The notes below the pieces were generated by a model. The model was not told the origin of the DNA. It made no database searches and saw only the letters and a program-made list of their open reading frames with translations. A program made the translations under genes and the position numbers. Source: Filosporella fistucella (Eukaryota > Ascomycota > Leotiomycetes > Helotiales). Taken from it: a stretch of 64,000 bases of DNA. The DNA lies in NCBI GenBank assembly GCA_030077755.1, contig JAQJZZ010000013.1, forward strand, positions 1,426,001 to 1,490,000, written 5' to 3'. Shown piece after piece: positions 48,035-59,186 of this stretch. The first letter of the stretch is position 1; the number at the start of each line of letters is the position of its first letter.

Positions 48035-48553
48035 TTACATGGCAGCCATCACACCACCCATCAAACCCATGGCTCCAACGGCCATCGGAACACCAGTTTT
48101 CATCGCAAAGTTCGTGCTTGAGCTTGGTGTCCCAACAATCTTCGCGACTACGCTGTCGATAGCGCTGATTTGGCCCGCAACAGCAGTCTGTTGCGCCTTA
48201 GGAACTTTGCTGTACCAAGTCTCTGTGGTGATTGCTTCGTATGCGTATCCTGATTTATCGATTGAGCTTTGTGCGCTTGACGGAGCGGCGGAGTAGATGG
48301 CATCGCGGGCAGATGTCCAAGCCGGACTGTCGAACCATGATGTTTCGACGGAATGAAGAGCGGATGCCAAAGAAGTTGATTGAGCACCGTTGATCCGTGG
48401 AGTCGAGGAGGGATAGTATGCGGAAATGACAGAACCGCTGTTTCTTGTCAGATATGCTGTGAAGTTGATATAATTTACTTACACATTCAAGCTATCAGCT
48501 GCTGAGGTGAAGGCGGCGCAGAGCGCGACGGAGACAATAGCTGTGAACTTCAT
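48035..48553 (-). CDS. small secreted, probably GPI-anchored Ser/Ala-rich protein
   Basis: Two exons, 48553-48483 and 48437-48035 (45-base intron, in frame), give 157 aa. The signal peptide (MKFTAIVSVALCAAFTSAA) is cut near residue 19. The mature part is rich in Ala, Ser and Thr with no cysteines (SALHSVETSW, AWTSARDAIYSAAP, TETWYSKVPKAQQTAV). The C-terminus ends in a hydrophobic tail (VPMAVGAMGLMGGVMAAM) after a Ser-Ser-Thr-Asn stretch, the pattern of a GPI-attachment signal. It would sit on the plasma membrane or in the cell wall. No family recognised. It is transcribed in the same direction as the Agd3-like gene, 555 bases upstream of it, so it may be part of the cell-surface set. Confidence 0.75.
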
Positions 48554-48663
48554 GACTTCGATTTTGTGTGATTCTGGTTGCAGAAAAGGCAAAAGGTCCC
48601 CACGAGGGGCCATTCAGCAAGATATATATTCCTTCTGGTTGCATCACGCCCATTTCCTCGCCG

Positions 48664-49083
48664 CTAATGCCAAGATCCATCTTGAGTGTCGATCATATCA
48701 ATATGCAGGTACTGTGCCGCAAAACCCCCCTCTGCGCCACCAAGCAAAGTCTCACCGAGTTCCGCCAGACTATCTAGAGCACACCATCTTTGAGCCAGTG
48801 TTTCTCCGTCTGAATCTTTTACACGAAAGAAGGTACCAACACAGGGTTTAGGGTAAGGCCAAGCTTCGTTCGGCTGTTCGCTCCGTAATCCGTCAAGGAC
48901 TAAGGTGAAGACAGCCGAGAATAGAGCTTCCAGATTCGCTGATGGAAAAGTAGTCGCATTCATTAGTGCCGGGAGATTTGGAAATATTGGTTTAGTTGGC
49001 GGCGTAGTCAAGGAACGGCTATTTCGGGATAGAGCTGACGCTATTTCTTCTTGACCGAGTAGAAGAATGAATCTTTCACTTAA
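48664..49083 (-). CDS. open frame of unclear status, possible 3' exon of an unknown gene
   Basis: About 140 codons open between stops on the minus strand, without an ATG in the first 40 codons. The content looks protein-like (ERFILLLGQEEIASALSR, SANLEALFSAVFTLVLDGL, ALDSLAELGETLLGG). It could be the last exon of a gene whose start lies near 49100-49200, or a relic. No domain recognised. Confidence 0.3.
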   Translation of the reverse strand, partial: LSERFILLLGQEEIASALSRNSRSLTTPPTKPIFPNLPALMNATTFPSANLEALFSAVFTLVLDGLRSEQPNEAWPYPKPCVGTFFRVKDSDGETLAQRWCALDSLAELGETLLGGAEGGFAAQYLHIDMIDTQDGSWH

Positions 49084-50101
49084 TCATTTTGGCCTTTGAT
49101 GACGCAGGAGACCAAACCTCGGAAGACAAAGATTGAGTGAGGGAGGGAAAAGGAATGGAAGTATCGAAAAGATTTGCCAAGTGCGACTACTTCGACTTGT
49201 GTCTTCTGGTTGAATTTTTTGACTGACAAATGCCAATGCTTCTCACTGCCTCTTGGATATTTACAACACAGTCATACATTCGGAACGTGTCGTCTTCATA
49301 GACAGGCCATCGACTCGATGAGGCCCTCATTAGGCAAGCTCGAATCTATATTTGACCAATATGAACTTTTTTTTTTTCTGGTTGTTCCACATTCTGCTCT
49401 TGGTACCAATCAAGTTGATGACCACAAGCCGCCACAAGCTGGTATCAGATCGCTCTGCCAAGTACAATCACTGCTCCGGCATGTAATTGAAATGTTGTAC
49501 TGTTGTGATGAATCAAAGCAAGGACTTTGCACAAAGGTTCCGTTCTGCTATATGATACTCTGTAGGAGATTTGAACTACCTATATTGTTGATCGGAGCCA
49601 TGTATATGTGCCCCATCGAAGCCTCATGAATGACTTTCGAGACAATCACTTTCCAAGGCGACCGATGTTGTTCATCATTCTTTACACGCTTTACGGAACT
49701 GCCAAGCCAAAAGAACCGATCTTGCATTGTTCTTCTTCCGCCTGTGGGTTGTGGACGATCAGTCACTGCGCAAGATTTCCACTGAAGCGCCGCAACTTCA
49801 CCCTTATTACACTACCACCAAGAACAAGATAATATCTAATATCTCATTTATTATCTATGCGAAGTCATTTTAAAGCTCTACCATAACGTTTCATTAAGGT
49901 TTATAGTCCATACCGCACGTCGATGAATAAGCTCAAGCGAGGAGCGCCCCTTTCCGACCATCCCCATTTCCCGCCAATCAGCACCTTCTATCACCCATGA
50001 GTCTCACTAAAAACAGCCACATACACATTCCCCCTTTGCTAACGGAGAGACATCCATGGTGAGGAAAAAGCCATCTATTACGTCTTGGGACTATATATCT
50101 A
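49084..50101. other. intergenic
   Basis: A plus-strand frame at 49174-49629 has no recognisable content. No gene is called. Confidence 0.35.
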
Positions 50102-51859
50102 CTACATCCCATCAAAATCAACAACCACTTTTCTCCCAGTTCCAGGTTTACCGATCCCCTCGACCCGAAAACCGAGATCTTGGAGTTTGCCAGCATCAAC
50201 TATGTTACGACCGTCAAAGACGTACATTGGTTTCTTCATAACCTTGGCGATCTGGGCCCAGTCTACCTTATTTTCTCCTCGGCTCTTGGATGCGTCTCCC
50301 TCTGAAATGGTGTTTCCATTACTCTTGGAATAACCATTTGATTTCCCGTTCGTACCATTCATTCCATTCGTCTTGCCCGTCCGAGGAGGGACATATTCTT
50401 TATTGGAGAATTCGTCCCACTCAGTCACAATAACGGCTGCGGAAGCACCAGCACATGCCTTAGCTGCACTGTGCACGATCTTCACTTTCTTCCTCATCAA
50501 ATCCGGGGTCCCACTCACGGCATCTAGCTCGTACCAGATGTGTTCTTCCGGTGCTTGCGGGTCATAGATCGATATATCTGCGCCCTCTCCAACGAGATCA
50601 TTCACAATCGAGATTGCAGCACTTTCTCGTGTATCTCCAGTATCCTTCTTGAACGCGAATCCCAGAATTGCTATCTTCTTCTCCCGCAACGAACCATACA
50701 AACAGCGAACCACCCTCTTTGCAAATTTATCTTTCTGGTACTCGTTCATATCATTCACGGCTCGCCAGTAGCTCGCTACCTCGTGCAAGTTCAAAGACTC
50801 GGCGATGTATGTCAGGGAGAGAATATCCTTCTTGAAACAGGAACCGCCGAATCCGACAGAAGCTGATAGCATTTTTGGTCCGATCCTGGAATCGAGGCCG
50901 CAAGCGTATGATACTTCTGCAATATCTGCACCAGTACTCTCGCAAATAGCAGACAGAGCATTGATGCTGCTTATCCTCTGTGCCAGCAGACAATTTGCAG
51001 CCAACTTTGCCAGTTCAGAACTCCAGAGATTCGTCAAGATGATTTTTTCTCTTGGAACCCAGGCAGCATATACATCTACCAAGCTCGCCGCCGCCCTTAA
51101 TCCTGCGTCGGTGTTCAGCGATCCGATAAGGATCCTGTCTGGGAAGACTAGGTTCTTGATCGCTGTTCCTTCAGCAAGGAATTCAGGGTTCGACAGGATC
51201 TCAAACTTGATCCCCGGTTTACAGTTTGCAAGAAGGATTTCGCGCATTGCTTCGGCCGTCTGCACTGGTACCGTACTCTTCTCAACGATAATCTTGTCTG
51301 ATGTAGCTACCTCTGCCACTCTTCTGATCGCAGCTTCAACGTAACTCAACTCACTGGCTCGTCCTCTGCCATGGCCAACGCTTTTTGTGGGCGTATTCAC
51401 AGATATGAATATCAAGTCTGACTCTCGAATTGCGGTATCAATATCTGTGCTAAAGAAGAGATTTCTATTGCGGGAGGTTTTAACCATAGCCAGAAGACCT
51501 GGCTCGTGGATTGGAAGGGAATCAGATTGCCATGCCGATATACGAGATTCTGATAGGTCAACTATGGTGATGTCGATATCTGGGTTCTTGCTAGCCATTA
51601 CGGAGCATGTTGGGCCGCCCTGAGAAAGTCAATTTGAGTATCATTCAAGTGACGACTAACTCACGACATAACCGGCACCGATACAACATATCTTCTTTAT
51701 CTTCTTATGCTTGATGGTTCCAACGTCTTTAGCACTGGCTCTACTATTTGAACGGCCATGATGATCTCTCGTCAAGTTCACAACCAGAGGCTCTGGCTCG
51801 GTTGAGAACGAGGGCGTATTCTGGTGCATCTTAAAGTTAATGAGACTGTACTTTGGCAC
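50102..51859 (-). CDS. UDP-glucose 6-dehydrogenase
   Basis: Two exons, 51859-51665 and 51619-50102 (45-base intron), give 570 aa (a start at 51829 would lose ten). The splice restores the NAD site CCIGAGYVGGPTCSVMA. The enzyme oxidises UDP-glucose to UDP-glucuronate with two NAD. Family motifs: ISVNTPTK, VEKSTVPVQTAEAM, LSNPEFLAEGTAI, LWSSELAKLAANC, and the catalytic loop SVGFGGSCFKKDIL with nucleophile Cys326. The C-terminal UDP-binding part (LGFAFKKDTGDTRESAA, ending MYVFDGRNIVD) is complete. A Gly/Asn/Ser-rich insert of about 40 residues sits just before the last domain segment. UDP-glucuronate (and UDP-xylose made from it) feeds glycan synthesis. Its place between a polysaccharide deacetylase and a nucleotide-sugar transporter suggests an exopolysaccharide or glycoprotein role. 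Confidence 0.97.
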
Positions 51860-52232
51860 CGGAAGAAGAGGGCAAGAAGCTCGTACGTCTATTACACATA
51901 GCTATGGGAAAGTACATCTGCATTCTGCTCATAGACCGCTAAAGATATCATGACGAACCCAGGAGATTGGTGCCGGGTTCCCTCAAACAGCAACACCAAC
52001 CAGCCGTTGACGTTGTGTTCCCTCTGCTGTGCCATCGGGAGGCCGTCCGAAAGAAGTGTGGCCTGCCCTCACAGGCAACGTAGTCCCCTGATTAGCCCAC
52101 AATTTAAATTCAAGCTTATCAGACTCAGAGTTTGCATAGTTTCATTTCTGATGGCGCTGCCAAGACGGACAGTAATGATTGCAAGCAGCAGGTCAGACTT
52201 GAGCCCCTGTGATGCAATTTTAGGTTCCTAAT
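51860..52232. promoter_or_regulatory. upstream region of the UDP-glucose dehydrogenase gene
   Basis: No coding content recognised. Presumed promoter. Confidence 0.35.
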
Positions 52233-52561
52233 CTAGAGATTGGGCGTAACTTGGTACTGTACGTTTTTTCCTTGTTGGATAGCACGGCCTTCTCGATCAC
52301 AGGGCTGGCATGGGTTTGTGAGGCGTAAATGAGTGGCAGGAGAAATGGACTTGTCATACCTTGTGCAACTACAAGTATATTTCCGGATGTGCAAGTATTC
52401 TCGCCAATGTTTTTTACTGTCATGTTTTGAAGGATGCAGTCTTCCGTCCAAGAAACTCCAAGTCCCGTAAACACTTGTACGGTGCCGGAGTGCCGAGTAA
52501 CAGCAGAAGGATGCGGCTTGTCGTTCTTGTGTCTTGCTGAGCATGCAGTCTTGTTATCATG
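52233..52561 (-). pseudogene. coding-like gene fragment, possibly the 3' end of a secreted protein gene
   Basis: From a stop at 52564 the minus strand stays open with protein-like content (HKNDKPHPSAVTRHSGTV, VFTGLGVSWTEDCILQN, GENTCTSGNILVVAQ). A plausible short intron then leads to EGRAIQQGKNVQYQV and a stop at 52233. No start codon or upstream exon was found, and a 15-base C run sits just beyond it. It is most simply a truncated relic. Family not recognised. Confidence 0.4.
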
Positions 52562-52582
52562 TTAAATGGCCCAGTACAGTTT

Positions 52583-52597
52583 CCCCCCCCCCCCCCC
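52583..52597 (+). repeat. poly-C run, 15 bases
   Basis: Uninterrupted C15 in an otherwise ordinary intergenic sequence. Homopolymers of this length are often assembly-uncertain. Confidence 0.95.
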
Positions 52598-53160
52598 GTT
52601 TTACAAACGCAAAAGTGTCATTTGTCAAATCACACTGCAATAGGGGCTCCATAACTGATCTCATGAGAGCTCATTCAATGTGGACATACTGGGATTGTTA
52701 TCAGGCGATAAGATAGGCTGTAATTCAGGGGCTACTCGGCATGGGGGCTCCGGACTACAGTGGGCTCAGCGCCGCTCCCGGGGTCCTACAGGGTCGTGTG
52801 CTGCCAAGAATCTTCATTCGGTTCCACTGCATCCACTATAATTGGGGACATGCGACCCAGATGGAAACCTGCCACTCCGCCAGGGCACAAATCCAGTGCC
52901 AGCATGGCATCTCGAAATGGTGGCTGTTTTGGGAGAAGACTAATTTATCGGTCCCGAGTGGAAACAGGGGCGTCATCAACTCATTCATCATTAATCATTG
53001 CAAAAGAATTGTGCATGGAAGAACTCTGAACCGCTCCCCGCAATTGTCAGGTTCACTTCAGACTTTCTTCTGAATAACGTTTGTTGATCTTCAACATTCT
53101 ACACTCTTTTGATTGAGATCTTCTCTCTCCATTTTTCTTATTTTTAAGCTTATTCAGACC
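52598..53160. promoter_or_regulatory. promoter and leader of the nucleotide-sugar transporter gene
   Basis: No gene is seen. A CT-rich stretch (53085-53150) leads directly to the start codon at 53161. Confidence 0.4.
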
Positions 53161-54413
53161 ATGGGCGTCCCTCGTTTGCTGTCAGATGAAAAGGTATGGC
53201 AAGTGCGATGGTTAAAATGGTTACACGCTGACATCCCAGAAACACAATTTCGACTCGGAGACAGACGTATCTACGTACAGAGACGATAGTTCGATGAGCA
53301 CACCCACAAGAAGAGGCAGTGATGTTGAGGCGCAATTGCCGTTGGTGGAGACACGGAATGGCGCGGTAGAATATGAGGTTCCGCTTCACAAGAAATTGGT
53401 TGCTTTGAGCTGTTATTTTTGCTTAAGTTTGGGCCTTACATTACAGAGTAAGATGTTACTTGGAAAGGTGAGAAATGGAATGGCGTTTTAAAGATGGAAT
53501 TGACAATAGCAGAGTCAATTTTCGTTTCCATACCTTCTAACTGCTATGCAAACGGGCATGACAGCTATTGGATGTTATGGCTTGATGTTACGAGGGCATA
53601 TCAAACCGACAAGACTAGGGACGAGAGAGAATCTTATACCTCTGGCTTTCTCTTCTTTATTCACGATTAATATTGCGATTTCAAATGTTTCACTGTAAGA
53701 CTTTCGTTCCAGCTTCAAACATTTCTGATAACCCTAGGGCAATGGTCTCAGTGGCTTTCCATCAAATCCTTCGGTCAACAGTACCGGTCTTCACCATTCT
53801 CATATATAGAATTTATTTCGGGCGGTCATACTCCATGGCAACCTACCTATCACTCATCCCAATAATCCTTGGAGTCGGATTGGTCACATACGGCGACTAT
53901 TACTTCACCAGACTTGGTTTCTCTTTGACATTACTGGGGGTTGTTCTTGCAGCTCTCAAAACAGTCGTCACAAACAGATTGATGACCGGTTCCCTCGCTC
54001 TTCCACCACTCGAACTCCTCCTTAAAATGTCTCGACTCGCAGCATTTCAATCTCTCATTTACGCCTACTTTACTGGCGAAACGACCAGATTCCTAACCTA
54101 CGTTGATGAAGGCAACATGACGAGAATGCGCATGTTCGCTCTCTTCACCAATGCTTTAATCGCCTTCCTCCTCAATATCTCTTCCTTTAAAACAAACAAA
54201 ATCGCTGGCGCACTCACAATGACCGTCTGCGGAAATGTCAAGCAGGTCTTGACTGTCCTACTTGGAATCACGCTCTTTAATGTTAAAGTTGGGGCCTGGA
54301 ATGGAGCGGGTATGGTGATTGCATTGGGAGGAGCAGCATATTACAGTAAAGTGGAGTTGAATAAGAAGATGGCCGCAAAGGAAGTACACATAGATACCCC
54401 GACTAAAACGTAG
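53161..54413 (+). CDS. nucleotide-sugar / triose-phosphate translocator family transporter
   Basis: Four exons (53161-53193, 53240-53467, 53510-53694, 53738-54413) give 373 aa with all joins in frame. The third exon may instead start at 53513 (tandem CAG acceptors), one codon shorter. A polar N-terminus of about 70 residues precedes some ten membrane helices of the DMT superfamily. Recognisable stretches: LGLTLQSKMLLGK, TRENLIPLAFSSLFTINIA then ISNVSLAMVSVAFHQ, PVFTILIYR, LGVVLAALKTVVTNRLMTGS, LPPLELL and NVKQVLTVLLG. The C-terminus is Lys-rich. This matches the TPT/SLC35E-like Golgi or ER transporters. The substrate cannot be read from sequence. UDP-glucuronate or another UDP-sugar is a reasonable guess from its neighbours: the dehydrogenase upstream and the glycosyltransferases downstream. 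Confidence 0.92.
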
Positions 54414-55094
54414 AAATATATTCGCAAGATCAAGCATAATTGTTCACCTGATTATCATCTGATGTATCATTACCATACCTTAAATTCTTGTCTTATCCCA
54501 CGTTTCAGGGAGGACAGGGTTGCATCCCACCAACATGTCATTTCTGGGGTTGGAAAATAAAGAATGTAACGCTCTGAAAATAGAGTCAGTTGTTTGGCTC
54601 CATCACAGAAATGTGGTAATTGCGAATAACCCTTTCCTTCACGGAGTACAAACACCTTTCTTACTGCATATTATTTCAAGGGACACTTCTCATGCCTTTT
54701 CAATTATTAGCATTCGCACTCGCTCTCGCTCGTTTCAATGCCGATCCGAGTACCCGACCAGCCCAACCGGAACATGGCGTTTGGAGCCAAGTTGATTTCC
54801 CTGTCAGTCATGATATAGTGTTCTCAGCGCCGAGACTCAGGGAACGATCCACTATGATACAGGGATAGACAGTGTTTACGCACACTGGTTTTTAGGGATG
54901 ACTCGCTAAATTGCCCTGGAAGTGGGATGGACAGGGCTGCGGTATCGAGTTTTGTTAGGGTGGCACAGAGAGTTGGTTTCTCAGCCTTCTGTGATAATTT
55001 TGTTTGACATTCAAGATATGTGTATTTTGAGCGAGAGGCCTTGACATAGATGGTGTGATTTGAGAAGTTTGTGGTACAGACTGTGATTGTGACC
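54414..55094. promoter_or_regulatory. spacer between transporter and glycosyltransferase A
   Basis: Same-strand neighbours. Only short frames with no content. Confidence 0.4.
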
Positions 55095-56625
55095 ATGCTG
55101 GCTAGTATATTTAATCTGGGGCGTTGGATGAGGAGCAGAACTGCGATTGTTGTTACTTTGGCTGGACTGCTGGTGATATTCTTTTTCGGTCCTTCATTTC
55201 CAAGTGTAAGCTCCCTCATTGATTCTTTTACTCTCAACGTTGGAAATGCTAACCAAATCTGAAATATAGAAACCTCCTCCTCACCCGTCTAAATCCCTTC
55301 ACTTTCTCGTCCCGGCTACCTCCTCCAACGAAAACCTCTGCCGGCTCCTCCTCTCCTCCTCCATCCTAAACTACCCGGTTCCAGTCCTCATAAACTGGGG
55401 TGCCGCCGAAGCAAAAGATGCCTACGTCCAACATCTTGCAAAAGTATGGACTATCCTCGCCTACCTCGAGATTCTGTCTTCTTTATCCCGGGGGTCAGAT
55501 TTGGTCCTGATCGTCGATGGATTTGACATACACTTCCAGCTTCCGCCAGAAGTGTTGCTGAAACGTTATTTTCAAGAAAATGAGAGGGCAAATAAGAGGA
55601 TCGAGAAATTGGTTGGAGTGAATAACACAAGGAAATATGGGTACGAGCAAACTGTTATCTTTGGGCACGATAAAGTCTGCTGGCCAGTTGATGGGCGGAG
55701 ACCAGCTTGTTGGGCTGTTCCCGAAGCGTCAGATCCACCCATGGCATACGGACCCAACTCAGGTTGGGGATTAGAGAAGACGAGGGCAAGGTGGTTAAAC
55801 AGTGGTACAGTGATGGGAACAGTTGATGGAGTTAGAGATGTGTTCAAAGCGACACTGGACCTGATTCACCAGAACCACACGACAGATAGTGATCAATTCT
55901 ACTTTGCAAACGTGTTTGCGAAGCAAGAGTATGCGAAACGTCTTCTGGAGAAGAATCCCTTCAAGGGGATCAAGAAAGAGGATGTGGACTGGCTTGATAT
56001 TTTGCCCGGAGAGAAGACTGAATATGGCATTGGACTCGATTACGAGGCTGTCCTTTTCCAGACTATGGCATTTTTCAGGGAATATATCACTTGGATGCGA
56101 TTCGATGGACGACCTTCTGCACCCATAATTTCAGATCAAAAAATAATGGTCGCAGACCCTTATTATGAGAAAGTGTTACCAGCAGATATCAAGACTTCCA
56201 GAAGTCCATTTTACGCAGCTATCAAAACGCAAAACAGCAGATTCGGAAAATGGAATCAGACGATACCTACACATCTCTCCTGGGAAGATCTCAAGCTCGG
56301 CATCAATGTCATCAGTAACCAGATCTTTCCATTACTTCATTTCACAGGACCTAAAGAGTTTAGAGCTCTTTGGTGGCCTCGACTATGGTTCTTGCCTTGG
56401 GCTGAAGAATTATTGAAGGCTTCTACAAGACTATTGAAAATGCCTCGAGAACCAATTTTAAGAGAACCAATTGGAGGCACAATATGGTGGCCTGCGGAGA
56501 TGGATGGATTGCGGAGGGTGGATTTGGGAGATAAGGGGGGTAGTTTTGCGGATAATGGGACGTTTCTTGGGTGGGGTCAATTGTGTGGAATACATGAGGA
56601 TGTAGTTTTTGGGAAGAGGAAGTGA
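55095..56625 (+). CDS. type II membrane glycosyltransferase, PLOD-like fold (copy A)
   Basis: Two exons, 55095-55205 and 55270-56625 (64-base intron), give 488 aa. A single N-terminal membrane helix (about 16-33: AIVVTLAGLLVIFFFG) predicts a Golgi lumenal enzyme. The lumenal part follows the order seen in the glycosyltransferase domain of procollagen lysyl hydroxylases: a LHFLVPATSS strand, NYPVPVLINW, the metal site LVLIVDGFDIHFQL (Asp about 119 and 122), TVIFGHDKVCWP, RWLNSGTVMGTVDGV, TDSDQFYFANVF, and IGLDYEAVLFQTMAFF. The D-x-x-D, LNSG and DxDQ landmarks are all intact, so an active metal-dependent UDP-sugar transferase is likely. Acceptor and donor are unknown. It lies directly downstream of the nucleotide-sugar transporter and upstream of its paralogue. 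Confidence 0.85.
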
Positions 56626-57581
56626 CAAATTTGCTGGAGACAAATATGTATATTCTTAGACTTCAAATTAGAATACATTTGATACAAGCTTGTTCGAGTC
56701 GAATTTGTTCACCCAAGTGGTTGCTAATGGCAAGTTTCCCACTGGAATAGCTTCACTTTCTTCTTGTTGCTAATATAAAAACGTGAATATTAAGAGTCAC
56801 CGGAGTATTAACTTTGTGGAGATGTGAAATTTTCCTTCTCCTTAATCCTGCTCATGTTTCATTGCTGGATAGCATTATTGCCACAAACCATCCAAGTTCA
56901 TGACCGTTGTATGCAGTTTACTCGAGATAGAACTCGGCATCTCACTGCCTCCACTCCAAGGACCCAAACGTCAGACCGCTAACTATTGGCAATACTCGGT
57001 TTCGACTCGTGTACATGTTCCCATCGAGCCATCTGCAAATCATCACCTGCAACACGCAAGTATCTACCCGCCTCCCCCTTTACAGCTCCGCGACAAGCTT
57101 TCCCTTTCCAACACGGCTGCAAACAGCTTACCGTGCCCAAAATTCCCGTCAAGAAACATCCGGGACGCCATCAGCCTCATCCGCATTTCTTTCGCCAAGT
57201 CCTCAGTTCAGCTCCAAGCTTTACAGATTTCCAACTCAAATTCAAGACTCGTCATATTCGTCTAAGCTTACCACATCCAGCAAAAATTCTTACAGTACAT
57301 AATAGGGGGAGGCGAATTGCTCGCCTGATAAGAAAATGCCCCTAAACCCAATCTCCGGACACTGAAATAGCGCTGCAGGGATATCACAGCGTTACATATT
57401 TGACAGGCATTAGCGTGGCACAAGCCGGCAAACGGCACCGGACGCCATTTGCTTGGGATGCCGGTACCCTGTAAGCAAATGTGGGATGAGATTCTACTTT
57501 CCGTGCTCCGTTATTTTGTGATATGAGTGTTGAATTTTGGGTGTGAAATTTTGATGACGAAAATGGAAATTAGGAGGAATT
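56626..57581. promoter_or_regulatory. spacer between the two glycosyltransferase genes
   Basis: Same-strand neighbours. Overlapping plus-strand frames at 56900-57345 are compositional and carry no motif. Presumed promoter of copy B. Confidence 0.4.
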
Positions 57582-59186
57582 ATGTTTGAATCGTTGAGAT
57601 CTGGGTATCAGCGTGTTGCGAATGGGGAGGAGAAGAGACAGTTAACATTTGGGGAGAAATTGATTGAGGTTATTTTGAGGACAGTATTTACTGTCAGGGG
57701 AGCTATTGTCGCCTTGGTGTTACTTTGGGGTATTGTCTTTTTGCGCCGGAGCCCAGCGATACCTGTTGTAAGTTGCTTCTCTTACAGGCTAATAATTGAA
57801 GAGCACAAGGCTGATCAACAGATTCCTCAAAATCCAGTCGATCTCATTACTCCAGTAGGAACAGGCGTTGCAAGATACCTACACATCTTAATTCCGGCCA
57901 ACAAGAAAGATATCAATCTCTGCAAGACACTCGTCAGCGCGCGGATGCTGAATTATCCTGTACCAAGTTTAATAAACTGGGAGAAGGAATATAAAAATGA
58001 CACATTCGCAGATGGAGGGTGGCATAGGGCGAAGATTGAGGGGGTGTTGGATTATTTGAATATGCTTGGAGGAGAAAGAGATGGCGATTTGGTTTTCATT
58101 CCGAAAGGATATGACACCTGGTTTCAACTCAGGCCCAGAACTCTGATTGAGAGATATTATGATATCAATAGGAATTCGGAAGAAAGGACGGGAAGGAAAC
58201 AAAAGATTGTTTTTGCAGCACAGAAACAGTGCATGCTAGATGATCAGAAAGCTTGCTCTGCCGTTCCAGAAAGTATATTACCTCTGGACGCATATGGGAA
58301 AAACACCGATACCCTCGTTGCAAAACTCGATCCCGCATATTCGAAATTCAGAGAACGACATCTGGATACTGCATTCATCATGGGAGAAATAGGTGCCATG
58401 AAGAAACTATTCAATAAAGCACAAGAAAGCATTCGCGCAAACAAGGCGGATACCGATCAAACCACCTTCGCAAAGCTATTCACAGCACAAGAAATTCATC
58501 GCCAGGAAACACATCAACAATTTCTTGCAGAAGGAAACTATACTGCTTTCCCCTCCACTCCTCTTCCCCGCGATGACAAGAAGCCCAACCTCGAATTCGG
58601 AATTGGTCTTGACTACGAAGGGCTGCTCGGAGCATCTACTCTCTCAGCTCAAGACACAATGGAATGGCTTTCCTACAAAAATTCGCGTTCACTCTCCCAA
58701 GCAAGATGGAAACTTGGTATCCCATCTAAAACCAAACTCGAAGTCTCAGACGACATCCTTCGTTCGCCTCCTCCATTTTGGTCCCGCTTCGGTGCAGAAG
58801 AAGACCAGCTTCCACGAAATGGAGATTGGAATTCTATCCCTCTCTTCACAAATCTCTATTCTAGCGTAATTCCTGCCACCATTCACCATCCTGATTCTTC
58901 TCCTTCTTCAATCCGTATTTCAGGATGGGAAAAAATGTGGTTTCATGGGTATGAGCGTAAATTGATGGATTTGTATGTATTGGAGCCGTATAAAGCATTT
59001 GCGGTTATGAGGGAGGGACGGAACCAGACAGCGTGGTGGGGAATGCATGATCAGAAGTGGGTTACTAGGAGTCAGGATAAGAAGGAATGGAGGTGGTGGG
59101 CGGATATTTGTGGAGGGAAGGAGGTGGAAGAGGGATTGTTTGGGGATAGATTAGGGGAGTGGAAGGCGCCGAGGACTGATTATTAG
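57582..59186 (+). CDS. type II membrane glycosyltransferase-like protein (copy B, altered metal site)
   Basis: Paralogue of the gene at 55095. The frame is open throughout (534 aa), but 57768-57821 looks like an in-frame 54-base intron (GTAAGT, GCTAAT, CAACAG). Splicing it gives 516 aa. An N-terminal membrane helix (about 39-56: GAIVALVLLWGIVFL) is followed by LHILIPANKK, NYPVPSLINW, FIPKGYDTWFQLRP, IVFAAQKQCM, LDTAFIMGEIGAM, DTDQTTFAKLF and IGLDYEGLLGA. Against copy A, the first Asp of the metal motif is Lys (IPKGYD versus IVDGFD) and LNSG is LDTA, so donor use may differ or catalysis may be lost. It may be a subunit of, or regulator for, copy A. Type II topology again places it in the Golgi lumen. 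Confidence 0.82.
   Translation: MFESLRSGYQRVANGEEKRQLTFGEKLIEVILRTVFTVRGAIVALVLLWGIVFLRRSPAIPVVSCFSYRLIIEEHKADQQIPQNPVDLITPVGTGVARYLHILIPANKKDINLCKTLVSARMLNYPVPSLINWEKEYKNDTFADGGWHRAKIEGVLDYLNMLGGERDGDLVFIPKGYDTWFQLRPRTLIERYYDINRNSEERTGRKQKIVFAAQKQCMLDDQKACSAVPESILPLDAYGKNTDTLVAKLDPAYSKFRERHLDTAFIMGEIGAMKKLFNKAQESIRANKADTDQTTFAKLFTAQEIHRQETHQQFLAEGNYTAFPSTPLPRDDKKPNLEFGIGLDYEGLLGASTLSAQDTMEWLSYKNSRSLSQARWKLGIPSKTKLEVSDDILRSPPPFWSRFGAEEDQLPRNGDWNSIPLFTNLYSSVIPATIHHPDSSPSSIRISGWEKMWFHGYERKLMDLYVLEPYKAFAVMREGRNQTAWWGMHDQKWVTRSQDKKEWRWWADICGGKEVEEGLFGDRLGEWKAPRTDY

Noticed and set aside
52741..53073. 110-codon plus-strand frame before the nucleotide-sugar transporter
   Set aside because: No recognisable content; sits in the expected promoter.
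56900..57345. Three overlapping plus-strand frames between the two glycosyltransferases
   Set aside because: All three frames are open together for compositional reasons, and none shows motifs.
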